Shown: in pieces, positions 12,441-26,800 of the stretch | How the letters are laid out: every line of letters begins with the position of its first letter | Position numbering within the stretch: the stretch's first letter is position 1 | Assembly (NCBI RefSeq): GCF_037975245.1 | Contig: NC_092580.1 | Span: 7,478,501 to 7,542,500, forward strand | Direction: 5' to 3' | Source of the DNA: Apostichopus japonicus | Lineage: Eukaryota; Echinodermata; Holothuroidea; Aspidochirotida; Stichopodidae | Length of the DNA stretch: 64,000 nucleotides | Notes under the pieces: model-generated | Database searches by the model: none | What the model was told of the DNA's origin: nothing | What the model saw: the letters and a program-made list of their open reading frames with translations, nothing else | Position numbers and translations under genes: made by a program

Positions 12441-13278
12441 ATGGGATGAGAAACATCTTAAAAAAGATGTAGTAAATATTGAATAAACCGTATGAGGTTT
12501 AAGCATATGTATACAGGCACAACACTAACTATGAACAGCTTCAACATACACCTGTTGTTTATTTCTTGTTTTTTCTTTCTCTTCAATGCACAATTTATTT
12601 GATCTTTCAGAAAAATTGAGAGGAAAGAAACTTACAGCCGAAACTTCTTAAAATATTAGACCTGACTCAACTCTCCTTCAACTATTGCATCTTCTAGCCT
12701 ATAGACTTTCCAATGTTGAATTAAGGTGGAAGAGAAAGGTAGGCACATATTGATTTGAAATTTGGGGTCAAAGGTGGCATATGCCGTACAAAATGACACA
12801 ATGCATGCTAAGAATATTTATTACGATTCATCATTGCATAGCGCACAAATTTTCTGAAAGTTAAAATTGTAGCATTTAACCTTGAAACTGTAATTCAGCC
12901 ATTTTTTCCTCCTTCTCCTTGTTTTTTTAATTATATGTTTTGTTGTTGATGAATGTAATATTTTGTTATATTGAATGCTTTATTTTACATCAAATATGGG
13001 GTTATATTTAACTTAATAGTTTGATAATGTCAGCCAGACTGTCACAGTCATCCAGTATGGGCACTGCCTTATATCAGCTTCTGGTTAATCAGCTGTGTAG
13101 ACTGATAGCTTCCTACCAACAATAAAAAAAAAAATACTACTAATAATAATTAATTGACTACAGTACAGAATATTCCAAATTTATTACCTGTTCGCATTCC
13201 ATGACTGAAATATCACCAATGAGAATAGACATATGTCACCCATGCCACTCTTGATGCCAAAATCTTGACCAAATAGTC

Positions 13279-13285
13279 ATATATA

Positions 13286-13342
<57 letters not shown>
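13279..13342. repeat. (TA)n microsatellite
   Basis: About 64 bases of alternating TA with two single-base interruptions. Confidence 0.9.
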
Positions 13343-13344
<2 letters not shown>

Positions 13345-16300
13345 TGTAGTACACTGCCAGTAGCATACAAGTCTCGCCACTTCGTATTCAAAGTTTGCAA
13401 AACCATCTCGGAAAGCCACAAATTCTGTAGTCACTAAAGTGAGAATATGTTTATCAAGCTACAATAAGCTGTGTTCCAAAAGCTCCTTAAAATGTGACTT
13501 GTTACACGAAATGAAAAACAGCGATCTTTCCCCTCGGCTTGACATTGCATGGAATGAATGACATGCACCCGTGAGCACTATCAGTCGAAAAAAATACTCA
13601 CTGCTTATTCAAACAAAATTTAGGGGGTTGACTGCCATACCGAATAGGTCAAATAAAAGAACTAGAATCGACAGGGATCCAACCTTTGGACAGTAATTCA
13701 AACTTGATCTTACCAGCTACTTGATTTATTTTCAAAGCTTTGATTAGCAATCAAGAGATAAGACAAACACTGATAGAAGGGTAATTGAACTGATTGTGTT
13801 ATCACAAAACAAATTCCTGATAGTTCACTGGCAAACGAGTCGACATGGTAGTAGTCTGCAAAACATGCAGCATTTGACATTTAGAAGGAAAATAGACGGG
13901 ACATTTTTCATGTCAATAAAATGAGCTTTGTCCAAATTCAAATTTGAAACAGACAAAATTTTGCAACACAATATCCTTTGCTCTGTAATTAACAAATTGA
14001 GCGTAAAATTTGAACTAATAGATTTTAATTGTTTCTACTTTTATTTAGCAGATATTTTGATGCTCAACTCAATACTCAATCCAACAAAATACAGTTTTCA
14101 TCAATAGTTCAAGTGATTAAGAAAACATTCATATGTTATAAAAAATGTGATTTAATTTTTATTTTCCTATGTGAAAACAACTAAGATTTCACTTGGTGTA
14201 AACTCTAAAATGATGTTTCATTTTGAATTCACTGAAATCTTTTTGCAAGTATAAATGTTTCGGTAGATTTTGTGTAAATTTTGGAGAGTATCAAGTAAAA
14301 ATTGCTCACATTATGCAACCAACCAGCTGAAGTATTTATACTGTAGTGTATAAACACTAATATAAAATATAGTGAATGGAAAGAACTAGAGATTCAATAG
14401 CCAAATTATTTGGAAAATCTCCAAACGAAAGAAAAAGAGTTATAAACAATTCTAAACTAAATATACCAACCAATAGTCTCATACCTCTGGGTACTGTCCT
14501 TTATACACAGAGCTTTGATTATAAATATACATTAATTAATCAACTGTGTGTGCCTTACTAATGTGTTTTAACTGTTTGCTGTACTTGCATGTAATTAGAT
14601 TTGAACTTAGAACTCATTGGTAGGTCTATTAGCAAGCCTGAAGGAACCAAAACGAAGGTATATCATGAAGCTATATATGCATACAATATTATATAATAGG
14701 GTTCGATATTAATTTCTTTATACCGTGAAGGGTGACCTCAGATTGACCCAAAGTAGTGGTTTTGCAATAGCATATCTCAAATTGTTTTGTAATACAGACT
14801 TGAACATAGATTTGAAATAATTTTTACTTCCATCATGTTAAAAATGAAATTGTGCAGTTATAGAGTGCAATATTACCAAAATTAACTATGGTTTTCTCCA
14901 TCTCAAATGACTTTCTAAATTGAAAAGATTCCACTCTTGAGTTAAAATGTTGAATTTAGAAGCACCCGAAGAGAAGTTGTAATCCACAAGCCCTTGCGGG
15001 TTTCTCCCACATTTATGGTCACTTAAGCGCCTTAAAAAAAAAACTGCCTGATTATAATTAATTGCTAGCATCTATTTTGACTCTTTCTAGTCTTTACTGT
15101 AAAGAACAGAAAAAGGTGCCACTGTTTAAAGTGACCAGTCAATATTTAAAATTCTGGAAATTTATTTCATCACCCTCCATCATTTTAGAGGTACTAACAT
15201 AAAACAAAATAAGTAGTAGACCTATGATCCCTATGAAGGAGAGTTTTACAGGCACAAAGCTGTTGTTCTATTCACAGAATCTACACATCTCTCTTCCAGT
15301 GTACATTTTGGTCATTCTTTGTTATTTTGCTACATTTTTTCGGACACCCAAGTTTGCTGTTTGGACAACCAGCGTGTAAGATCTGGTTGTCCCAGGGACA
15401 ACCAGAAATGAAAAAGAGTCTTTCAAATTTTGTCCTGCACAGTAACATGTTTTTAGAAGTTTAGCACATAGCCATTCGGATCCCATTCAAATTTACTGCC
15501 CTCTTTATCACAACAAACCATACCACCACCTCATTTGTGAGAGAGAATTTCTTTTTTTAAATATTAGTTTTACCTTCTTCTTCCAATATATTACAAATCT
15601 ATTCCAGTTCATTTAAAGATAAATAGATAAAGCTGTTAAATACACAAAGGCTAAAGGAGCCTAACCTATCTTGTATATCTGTATACAAATTAAACCCTTA
15701 ATACCTACCAAACCTTAACGATTCTTGATTTGCAAATTTGCCCCATAAGTGTGCTTTCTATTCTAATAACCTGTAGCATTTGACATACTTCAATTACACC
15801 AACTTTCTTTACAAACTTTATAATTGACCAATAAATTTGAGGGATCCTATACACTATTGTGCTATACACAATTGTTGGCCTATTTTCTTTTAACTGCAAA
15901 ATCTTTCAACAAACTAGTAAACCCATTGAAGTAAAAACTAGGTAGCTACCACGCCTACTTGGTAAACACCATAAAGGAAAAAAGCTTCCACTGGCAACCA
16001 TGCAAATGCATTATTTTCACGACGCATGTGTAGTAGAGGGCGCTATCAACGTTTGCCAATGAATTTTTCTGATCATTTTTTTTTAAAATTTTTAATGAAA
16101 AAAAAATTATAACGGATACCACAGGTGGACAGGTTCCCAGAGGTGCGATCAATACCCAATGACGAATGAATATTTCAAAATTTTAATTTTATAAACTTGT
16201 GGTACAAAACTAACTGCACTGCATGGGGATAACATAGTTATTAACATCTGTGCACAAACTGGTTCGTAATTGCCACACTCGATCACCACAGAACTGAAAT

Positions 16301-16779
16301 ATTGTGGGGTAGGGTGCATTAGCCAGAGGTGGGAGATTTCAATGGGTGACCATAATAACAAGAAGGAGTGGATTTTTTACCACTTCTGGGATAGAGGGGG
16401 GGGGGGCTAAAAGTAAAGCGTGTCATGTGAATGTGTATGTTAAAGGCTAACACAGTTTAAACTTGAATGCCTGGGTATGCCTAGGTATGATATGGTCAAT
16501 GGTCCAAAATCCATTTGACATTTTGTCCATTTACACACATGCACAAATGACAAAAATGGCTGAAACGCTCATACAATGTAAGCTCATTGGGCTAGTCCAG
16601 ACTTGTGAGTAGTATACCTGGGTATGTGTTGTTGTGTCCCCACAAGTGTTGAATTCAACACCCAACACAAATATAAGCCAAAGGGTCAGAGGTTAAAGGC
16701 CATTCAGAAAAACTGCCTCAAATGATAAAATTATTAAAACTATCACTTCCATTGAATATATCCGATCAGTCACTGTCTT
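13343..16779. other. Non-coding gap
   Basis: No exon, RNA gene or clear transposon end was recognised. It includes a TTTGGACAACC/GGTTGTCC short inverted motif near 15360-15400 and a G8 run near 16396. Short ORFs here have no supporting features. Confidence 0.5.
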
Positions 16780-17050
16780 TAATATGGACATGGGTGAGAC
16801 CTATCAATGTCATAATGGATATATGTGAAACCTTACAACATCTTAACGGACATGGGTGGAACCCTTCAATATCTAAATGGACAGGAGTGAGACCACCAGA
16901 CCATGAGAAATCTGATTCTTAAAGGACATCCATGGGTGAAAACCCTTCAAGGACAAGGATGAAAACCTGCAATATTTCAAAAATTGGCAAAACCATGCAA
17001 AATCTAAAAGACATGAGTGCATCTTACCAAACTGTGATAAGTAGAAACCA
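16780..17050. repeat. Degenerate ~33-bp minisatellite
   Basis: Imperfect units share GGACATGGGTGA-like and ACCCTTCAA-like blocks, for example near 16785, 16847, 16880, 16923 and 16952. About seven to eight units can be traced and they become less regular to the right. No coding frame is maintained. Confidence 0.65.
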
Positions 17051-20000
17051 TCATGTATAAAGAAGACATTGGTGCAGTACTGTAACAATATGTACACAGG
17101 ACATGTGTACAAAGGGTAAATAGACGAATCCTATACTATAGCTTTGCTTCAATAACACAGGTTCTGCTTGCTTATCAAAATACTTGGCATTTAACATTTA
17201 GGACATTGTGTCTCAATTCTGCCTCAGTTTAGGCAAAATCCACTATTTAAACCAAACCACACTCAAATCTTATGTAACTACTGTAAACACACATTATGAT
17301 AGGGGTTCCATTTCATGCAAGAAAAGAAATATATAATATGACAGCCAATTGAATCAACTGCTATCCATGGAAGTTTCATCTCAAAATCATCCGGTTTTTC
17401 AATTTTTTGAGAAATTATCCCTTTTAAACTTTACTGAATCAAATTTTCTGGCTACATGAGGCCCAAGATATATACTGTACAAATTGCTTTGAACCTGTGC
17501 GTTACCACCGTGCCATCCAGGGCATGTGAAAATTTGACACTTCTCTCATTTGATTATAAAGACACCAGCAATTGGCAACTTTTATGGTCCATTTCACAGC
17601 CAATTAGATTATGGGGTCATTTTTCTGTTATCTCACAGCAAACAGCTGCATCCCAGGAAACTTAAATAATATCAGTGTGAAACACCTACATACTGTACGA
17701 TGAGTATTGCAGTTTTAAAATTAAAATCCTGCATTAAACCATGCACAGTATTGTGTATTCAAGGTAACTATGTGGAGCTGACATGATATTAATGGTAATT
17801 CAAAGCTGATAGATTGTGGAGTATATTTTTACCCATCATGCATTTCCTAATGGTATAAAGGACTTGTAGGTAAGAAAACTAGTTCTCTAATAGTAATTGC
17901 CAAATATGCTCCAAACAATGGAAAACCATTTTACTTTATTCTACTGAATAAAATTGAAAACAGAAAATTCAAAAATGAATTTGATTTGATTTAAAAAAAA
18001 AAAGAATATGAAAAGAAAATTATAACTATAACGGACATTGTAAGCAGTAATTTTAAGCAAAGTCAGTTTTTAGCTTAGGAATGGATTTCTGTGACCTCTG
18101 TGACACTATCAGCTGAAATATTCCAGCCATAGGCCTCGGCTCAACAAAAAATATAGGCTGTTGCTTTGTGGAAAATACCAACCCAAAGAAATGTTTAGAC
18201 TATAGAGTTAAAACTACAACATGTATTTCATAATCCATATATTCCATATTTACACACTGTACATGTAGACATGTCACACAAGAACATGCACACACATACA
18301 ACTTGAAAATTTCTGCTATTTAATAAGGTTGATAATATTTACAGGTACTAACACTATGAAATGTGAGATAAATTCTAACAATAACAGAGTTTTAAATATC
18401 TGTGTCATAAATTACGAGCAAAAAGTTTTTGTTTTAAACTTCAGATAAATAATTAAATCTAGTGTGATTGAACTCTGTGCAGACTGCCCTTTGCCACATC
18501 TCCATAATTAGTGAACGATTATTAATGTGTATGACAGAGAATTTATCTAAACAATTGATGCAAGAGAAGGACAATGACATCTACACTTAGCAGTCAGTTT
18601 TTCTGCATGAGAAGAATTTTCAGCCATGTCTTTATCACATTATACTTTGTTTTCATTGTAAATTTGAACATTTTATGGAAAATTCACATTTTAAAGGAGA
18701 TCTCATTAATTTGAACAATTATAGTATCTGTTACTTCATATACGATAGCAAAACTGAACAATTTTGTGTAGTTTTTGGTTTAATATGCTCTTTGGGGGGC
18801 TGGGGTGGGGGGGGAGGGGCACGGTTCCCAATAATTGTAAGAGTAATGATTTTCATAGAGGCATGTTACCGCTGCAGGTGGCACTCCCTACAAGGTCACT
18901 GAACATTGCTCAAACTTCAGCAAAAACTCTTATACCTGTGTTGGGGTCACTGCTGGATATAAACAAACATCTTAGCCTTATCAACAGGCGCTCTTGTGGA
19001 ATTTAAGTACAACTGGCCAGAATAGAAGATAAATTTAATCACTCAAGTGGCAATGTTTTATCTGCTTTCACTATGTTTAGGTACTTATATAACATTCAAT
19101 TATATGCACATAAAAATGATGTTTACCTCTATGGCCTAAATTATGTATCTTGCAGTAAAACCATTACAGTGAAGACATTACAGTGATTTATTGTGATGAA
19201 ATACTTTTCTGCATAAATATTCACCTTTTGAATTGGAGGGATGGCTGAAAACTTACTCCAAACCAAATTTTGTCCCACTGTTTACACCATAGCATAGCCA
19301 TTTAATTTAATTTGACTTATTACTATATAACTTTGTATACTTTCAAATATAAATTAATGATGTCTCATTGGTTAACCTTTTTAAATTTGAAGACAGTCAA
19401 TTTTTTTTGTGGTATGGCTTTGAAACAACTCTTAGGCCTGACTTACAGATAATTATTTCAATCAAGAAAGACAACTTTGAACTGATAAAAAGTAGATACA
19501 GAAAATGTTCCGCTTGAAGCTACCAAGAAAACATTTCTTTGATTGCAATTAAGTCATTCTTGCTAGAAAAAGTGAAAAATATATGTATTCGTACTTTAAG
19601 ACAGGGAGTCTGACTGACCGCTCAGTCTGTTTCATATGGTGAAATCCTTGTTTCTTTCAACGATAGAGGCACAGAATACAATAGATTTAGGATGCTTGTC
19701 GGTACTGTTTTACAGGAAAGAAAGGCATACTGTAAAAGACATACAGTACAGCCTAATAATAATATGGGTCAAGGTAAAGTTGAAGGTGCAGGGTGCAGTC
19801 AGTGTGTCCGCATCATGAGCAAAACGATACAAGTTCCTTATTCAAAACAAATCAAGACTGAATTGATTTCATCAAAAGTGCTGAGTGTAAGTGGTATCAG
19901 GTATATATCTGCTGTGGTTTAGTTTTTGAGCTAAGAAACAGGATTTTCATCTGCTGTATTGCAGTTAAGCCAGATGAAGTCCCTTCATTCCTAAAAGTCC

Positions 20001-21587
20001 AATTGTAAGATGGAAGCATATTAAGAGCTGCTAATTAATGACCATAAGCCTAAAACACATCAGAACATGTTTACTGTCACATTTAAACCAAGAGGCTACT
20101 TCTACAGTGTAATAAACTTGATGTATTACAATTTAAATTCAGACTTTGATGACTAATCCCCAGTCCCACACCACCCCCCCCCCCCAAAAAATGTATTATA
20201 TGTATACAAATTCTGTAAGATGTTGCCTAGCCTTGGCCTATAGTTACAGTAGGTGTTGTCGTTTCTTTGCTTTTTTTCACAGGGAGAACCATTTCCAGGT
20301 CTACAATTTCAGGCCGCTGATAAAAGTAGGCTAACACACAACTGTGTTGGATAGGCCTCCAGCTGCTGCTAAATTATGCATACCTCGGCATGTTCTTTTT
20401 CATAAATTAAAGGTAAAATCCCAACTTCTAGATAATTAAGTAACTATTTTGACAGTTGACTGTCAGACAATACTTAGACCAGAAATGTCAAAGAAAATTT
20501 TTCATGCTAATATCAGTAATGGATTCGTTGTTAGAGTTACTTAGTCCTGAAGAACACAGGCCTTTTTATATATCATCAGGCTTGGCCCTAATTTGTCAAA
20601 TTTGGATAACAGTTGTAACACTAAAGTTACTTCTGCACAAAATATACTGTCAAAAGCTCATTTCAGAAAATAAATTATCCTTCAGGCCTAGCCTACTGAT
20701 GGCAAGGTTAAAATCTATCGGTCGCATTTGATTATGAATATTGTACTACTTGCAGTCTACATTTCTGTATGGAACTAGCCTATATCATCTTGTAAGTTGT
20801 ATGCCTAACACTAGTTAGGCAAAGTATAAATATCTACACAGTGTAACAATAACACCTAGCCTAGGCCTAGCCTAGAGAGACACACATTTTGATTACTGCT
20901 GGGCTCAATACAATATGATGCAGCTTAATTCATTTTCAAACAGCCAACAACAGCATATTACCTGTTGGTACCTCAACTATGATTCGTCTTTTTCGGTTTT
21001 GAAAAGCGTTTGAAAATGCATCGTAGTTTGTCACGAAGCTAGCCAGTGCACAGATCGCTAGCGCCAAGTTTGCTTGACGTCTGCTACCGTACCATATGCA
21101 TTGTGCGGTGCGTAACTATGGTAACAAAATCAACGATTTTGACGACAAGATCATCATCAGCTTAGGAGATGAGATGCAAACAGGTGCAAGACTCGAGGAA
21201 AATTAGGTGAAAAAGTGTAACAGAGATATACATAAAAAGCCTGACCCACTGTTTATGCTTATCCTTGCACGTTTTTGTGTCTGTTCATAGAGTAACGGAG
21301 TTGGAAAGCCTTCAGAATATGTACGTTATAATTATGTTTCTTTCTCTCGTTGTCCTTCCATCAGTGGCCTAAATAGGGTGCATGGGTGTCTGTAGGCCTA
21401 CTGGGGTGGTCTGAAGTTTCATAAACTACCATCTGAAAGAGCAAGTAAATGCAATGATAACGTTGTTGGCATTATAAAATTCCGTTTGTTAAACAAAGAA
21501 AACTAAGATCAAAATGTAACCAACGCTGGGTACTGAACTTGGGTATGGTATGGGTATGGATATAACTGTAATATTGTACAGAAAGAG
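17051..21587. other. Non-coding gap
   Basis: No gene was recognised. The stretch holds a G-rich run at 18787-18822, a C-run at 20166-20183 and clustered CCTAGGCCTAG motifs near 20860-20875. Confidence 0.5.
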
Positions 21588-21662
21588 AGGGCGCTGTGAC
21601 TGTTTTTCAATCAGAGCCATATATTTAGAGGCGCTGTTTTCAATCAGAACCGTATATTTAGA
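21588..21662. repeat. Two-copy ~37-bp tandem duplication
   Basis: GGCGCTGT plus TTTTCAATCAGA plus CCATATATTTAGA occurs at about 21588-21626 and again at 21629-21662, with small differences (CC(A/G)TATATTTAGA). Confidence 0.75.
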
Positions 21663-23320
21663 AATATACAGTTCTGTTCTCATTCTAAGCTAGACGCACA
21701 GAGCAGTATATACTTGAAGGGCTTTCGATGTCATTCTTTGATTTCCTTTGAAAATGAAGCCCCCTCTGCCGACCACTCACGCTCCTTAATAGAGAGTTTA
21801 TGCATTCTTAATTTGACTAAGATTGTCCACACTTAGAAAGAATCATAGAAATGGCGCATGCATTCGTCCACATCAAGTGGCAGCTGCCTCTCCAACCACC
21901 CCAATGACTTGTCACTATTTACCGGTGTCTATGGGCATACATAAGATCCACGATTTCAAGTCAACTTGGCCAGAGAGTTTAGCATGAAATATTTGTAATG
22001 TGCAACACTTTGTAACATGTGTTAAACCGAGTCCCTGATACAATATTTTCTGTTTCTAATAAATTTCAAGGAATTATCCTGTAAGTTGAAATTTTATATA
22101 TATGATGGCGTGATTTTATTTCTAAAATCAAAACCAAACTTTTATCAAACTTCGTTTCACCAAGTCATCTTACAACACACTTTGTTAGTGTTCGTCAGAT
22201 CAGTACTATGAGAATATCCCATTTTGCGGTACATGCAAGAAGCTTACACAATTATTTTGTCTGGCCTATCCCAATGTGTAAAAATATTGGATAGGAATAT
22301 CCGCACTGCAATACACAATGGTATGGGGCATGGACTGGGAATTATTGACTATTTTAGTTTAACTTCGGTAAAAGTTAGTCATAGACAAAAAATACCGACC
22401 CCCAAGCTCTTATTCACCTTGGTTGCGGCATGGAGGATGTTCACTTCAAACTTCAGTTTTCTATCTGTTGGTTCTCTAGAGCTGTGCACCCTTGGTATTT
22501 GTATCGTGATGTAAATCTATGACCGGAATCAATAATTAACTTCGACTCACTGATCAGCTGAGCTACGTCCGATTTACAAGTGCGAAGCCTGCAATTTTGT
22601 AAATTACCTGAGGTTTGATTTCCAACGATCTGCCTGCCAGCTACAGTCCGGTCGAAAATAAAGCATTAATTGCATCATATAAGTCCACAGCTTGCTAAGG
22701 TAAATTTCAAGGAACATATTATTATCATGCACCACACAGTTGGTCATCTGGGCTAACTAGTAGTAATAGGCTATACTGTAGTAATAGTACACCAACTTAG
22801 CATAAAAAATATGCCTAGGGTCTAGGTCTACACTACAGTAGCTGAGAATGGTCTAATTTACAGCTTGCTTACTTGGGCTCAAATCCCATAGTAAATGAAG
22901 AAGTATAATTTCTATGTTGACTTTGCACACAAGCCATTTCGTTAATTTGTCTATGTACGGCAAACATATAGGCCTATTCACTTGGAATGCATATGGTTTT
23001 CGAGAAATATAATCTAGCCTAGGGGTAGGACCTAGGCCTAGTAGGAGCCTAATTGAAACCTGTGTGGGTGGTGACAACTTTCCTTTCCCCTAACATTTAT
23101 AGGCTATACGAAATTTCATATGACACCCCTCCTCCCCCCCCCCCCCCCTATTTACCCATGGAGACCTGCAAGCAATAAAAGAAACTGACAGCAGGCCTCC
23201 AAATCAGGTCAAATCCCATATTCAAGGGCCCAAATTATGCTAAGGAAAGGGCCTTCATTTTCATATATATGACATGCAGGTTTAAGTTTAAAAGGTCAGG
23301 TGGCTAATTTTTTTATTGTC
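21663..23320. other. Gap upstream of MEST
   Basis: No exon could be supported. The MEST start exon begins at an acceptor-like site (23850), so at least one 5' non-coding exon and the promoter should lie in or beyond this stretch, but I could not place them. A C14 run lies near 23135-23149. Confidence 0.45.
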
Positions 23321-23440
23321 GTTAGTATTGCTTCATTTGCAAACTGTACAACGTTGCCATTTCCTGTTTCAAACTGAGATACATGTGCATGTATTAATTT
23401 CTGATCAAGTCAGAAAAACAGAAAAAGCTCACATCACTCT
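23321..23440 (+). repeat. Upstream copy of the start of MEST intron 1
   Basis: This stretch begins GTTAGTATTGCTTCATTTGC and aligns with 24019-24165, which begins exactly at the MEST exon 1 donor (GTTAGTATTTTGCTTCATTT). They share TTTGCAAACTGTACA, CATTTC-TGTTTC, ACATGTG and TGATCAAGT with small indels. The copies lie about 700 bp apart and flank the first coding exon, so a splice-donor-like GTTAGT exists on both sides. Confidence 0.75.
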
Positions 23441-23850
23441 GTTAACAAATATTTAGAATCAAATGAAGCATTCTGACGATATGGCCTATGTAGACTATAA
23501 ATAAGGTAAGTAGTCCTAACTGCGAGGTTTTGCCAATAAATATGGTTGAATAAAAGGGGAGGAGGCATACATTCATTAATGAGATTTATTCCTTCCCTGG
23601 CTAAATGCAAGATATCCCATGATTGACAATCAAAGGTGTTGGCTGACCCCCAACTCCCCACACCCCCTTTAGTACATGCCATACTGGGTTGTTAGTTGAA
23701 GCTTTGTTTATAAGAAATAGCATTTTAGCATATTGTAAGTGTAATGTTAGTACTGTATCAGTTCACATTCATTGTAACTTATTCTATTTGTTCTTTTCTT
23801 TTTAGTATTATTTACCCACTGAAGCAAATATTCTTATCTTCTCATTGCAG

Positions 23851-23870
23851 TAAACCAAGTCACCATGGGA
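23851..23870 (+). promoter_or_regulatory. Kozak context and 5' UTR acceptor of MEST
   Basis: TTCTTATCTTCTCATTGCAG forms a polypyrimidine tract and acceptor. It leaves a 14-nt untranslated leader before ATG in a strong CACCATGGG context. This supports the chosen start and implies an upstream untranslated exon. Confidence 0.7.
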
Positions 23871-26800
23871 CCATCTGCTTCCACAACTTTGGCAATTTTA
23901 GCTGTTGCCCTAGCTATTTATATCATGTATCCACCCCCAGACTTTTCCCCAAGAGTTCAAAAGTGGAAAGAAAGTGGAAGTTATTTCACCTTTAATGGCT
24001 ACAACATCTTCTATCATGGTTAGTATTTTGCTTCATTTGCAAACTGTACACTGTCACTGCTGCATATTCATATGCCATTTCATGTTTCCAAACTGAGCTA
24101 CATGTGTATAGATGTATTAATTTTATGATCAAGTTACACAATTCAGAAAAATCTCACGTGACTCCTGAATTTATTTCTTAATTCATGGAACAAACCAAAA
24201 TAACAGAGGGTTTAATTCTGGTTTCTAATTTTGACTAAATTTGAGTAATTGACTTGACTTTGTAGCCATAACTTTAAGTCATAATTTAAGTCATAATTTT
24301 GTATCACCAAGGATGCACATAGACAGAAAGTATACCCTAGAGCACTAGCACCGGCTTTCTTATAACAGAGCAAAGCGATGGAATCAAGAAGGAGCTTCTT
24401 GATATATGGAAGTGAAAACGAAAAGACAGCTTTACTGCTCTTTTGAAAATATGTACCTAGAGACAATGCATTTATTTTCTTCTTTACAAAAACCTTTTGT
24501 GCAGATTTTTATAAAAAGTTCACCATGATGTTGTTTAATTCTAAAATCAATGTCGTAATCTTAATTATGTTGATTATGCAACTTTCCATGGCAAGCAATG
24601 ATTTAAAAGGACATAATGTCTGCTGATTAGATGTAGTTGAAACTAGCGTGACAAATTGTCTGGACAATAAAATTTTGAGAATTCAATTATCAAAGTTATT
24701 AATTACCCTCTCATTAATTTAAAAAAAAACAAAAAAACAAGGAGGGCTGTGAAGAGTTCTTAATTAGTTTGAACAATTGTGAACATCTTTTGAGTTAGTT
24801 TGGTAAAATTGCTAACCAAATGCATAATAGGGATTTTAAGCAGCCAGTCTGATAAATGTGTACCACCCTAACTTTTGTCTTTACTTACTGGCTTGTTGAA
24901 TCATAAGGATTTCATTTCTAAAAGTAAAGCTTGTTTGGGATCATAACTCTTCGATTTTATAAAATGCAAGATGTAGCTTTTGATATTTAAATTAATCTCT
25001 GCAAGATTTTCTTTTCTTTTCAGATGATCAAGGTGCCGGACCATCAACTGATGTTTTACTTATCTTTCACGGCTACCCGACATGCTCTTATGACTTTCAC
25101 AAGGTCAGGGTACATAACCTGTTAATATGGGATTCTCTTATTTTGAAGAATAGTAGGCTTTGTTGAGGTACAAAACATTTCATGTGACACTTACAGTAAT
25201 TCAGCCAGAAAATTACATTTGTTAACAAACATACTATGGCCTTTGCAGTTTTGTTGGGTGAGTCTAACCTGTTAGGGTTTACAATTGAACACACGATGGT
25301 AACCTCTGAAAATGATATTATTGTTTGAAATAATTATCAAACGATGTTAGGGTAAACCTTCCATGTGATGAATATGTCACACCATTTAGCCATCTGAATC
25401 TAGCCAATGATCATTTCGTCGCAGGGTTTTTAGCTAGAAATAAGAATTAGCTATGGAAGGGAGGTGGCAAAATTATCTTTAATTGAAAAAGTTCTTTTCA
25501 TATTTTTATTTCTCATGACATATACATGTAGACAAATACAAGATTAAACTTGAATTATTTCACACAAGAAAAAAGAAACAAAACAAACAAAAAATGGCAA
25601 AATGAAGGCAATGTTTTTATTATGCTTCTCAGGCAGATGAAAATTGTCATCTAAATGTTTTGAAGTCGACAATTGTTTTTCTTTTCTCAAAACACCTTTG
25701 CGTTTTTCGTTGTTGTCCATTTTGATCACGTTTGCCACGGTGGTAGTTTGTCTTGCCTGCTCTTACAGGAGATTAAGTTGTTCTTGTAAAACCTGCAAGA
25801 TAAATTATCTTCAGAATTTACAAGTAAACTACTGGTGTTGACAAAGTTTTGAGAGAAGAACTAGATTCACACAGGTATGAGTAAGATGCTGGAAGACTAT
25901 GAAGGAAAGATGGCGCTAGACAAGTGTGGAATTGTGAGGGCGCTATTCAAGTGTGGAGTGTGGGGGCGCTTTACAAGTGTGGAAATGTGGGGGCGCTATT
26001 CAAGTGTGGAATTTGGGGGCGCTATACAAGTGTGTAATTATGGAGGCGCCATATAAGTGTGGAGTGTGGGGGCGCTATACACATGTGGGAGTGGACTCTG
26101 ATTAAATGGTATAGTTGGCGTGATTTATCACTTGATAACTTATTTAACTTAAACAGTATACACTGCAACGAGACATTTAGTTTATCATTAAATACATTAA
26201 ATTAAATGAAGACCTGTAATTATTGAATTACCATTAAACATTTTTAATACCTTAGGTTTGGGATAGCTTGACAGAGAGATTTGGCAGAGTTATTGCAGCT
26301 GATTTCCTCGGTTATGGATTGAGCGATAAACCTGTGAGTAACATCATTACTTCTTTCTTTATGTAATAGATTTCAATGGTTTATCTTAAATCGTTGCTGC
26401 TATTTGAATTTTACGAATAAATTATTAATAATAGTGCTGTCTAGGTTTTTTTTTCTTTCTTAAATCAAACTCTACCCTAAAGCATGAACTTTAATTCTGT
26501 GCCCAGGAGGAAGGGAAGTGTTGGGGGGGGGGGGTTTGCAGGGGTTGGGAGGGATTTATAATGAAAAGGTGGCTGAGGAAGAGAGGGGACAAAATACACC
26601 AGGAAAAATCAAGACAATCATATAAAGATTGATAAATGCATTGAGTTATAAGTGTCAAGTGCACCAAATATGTCTTAAGGGTGCCAAGAGGATAAAAGTT
26701 CATACAGAAGCTGTTCCTCCATTTCCAAATCCATCAGTTAGACTCTCATTTCAGTTTATGCCTCACCCACAAATGGATGCATTAGACAGAATACATTCAA

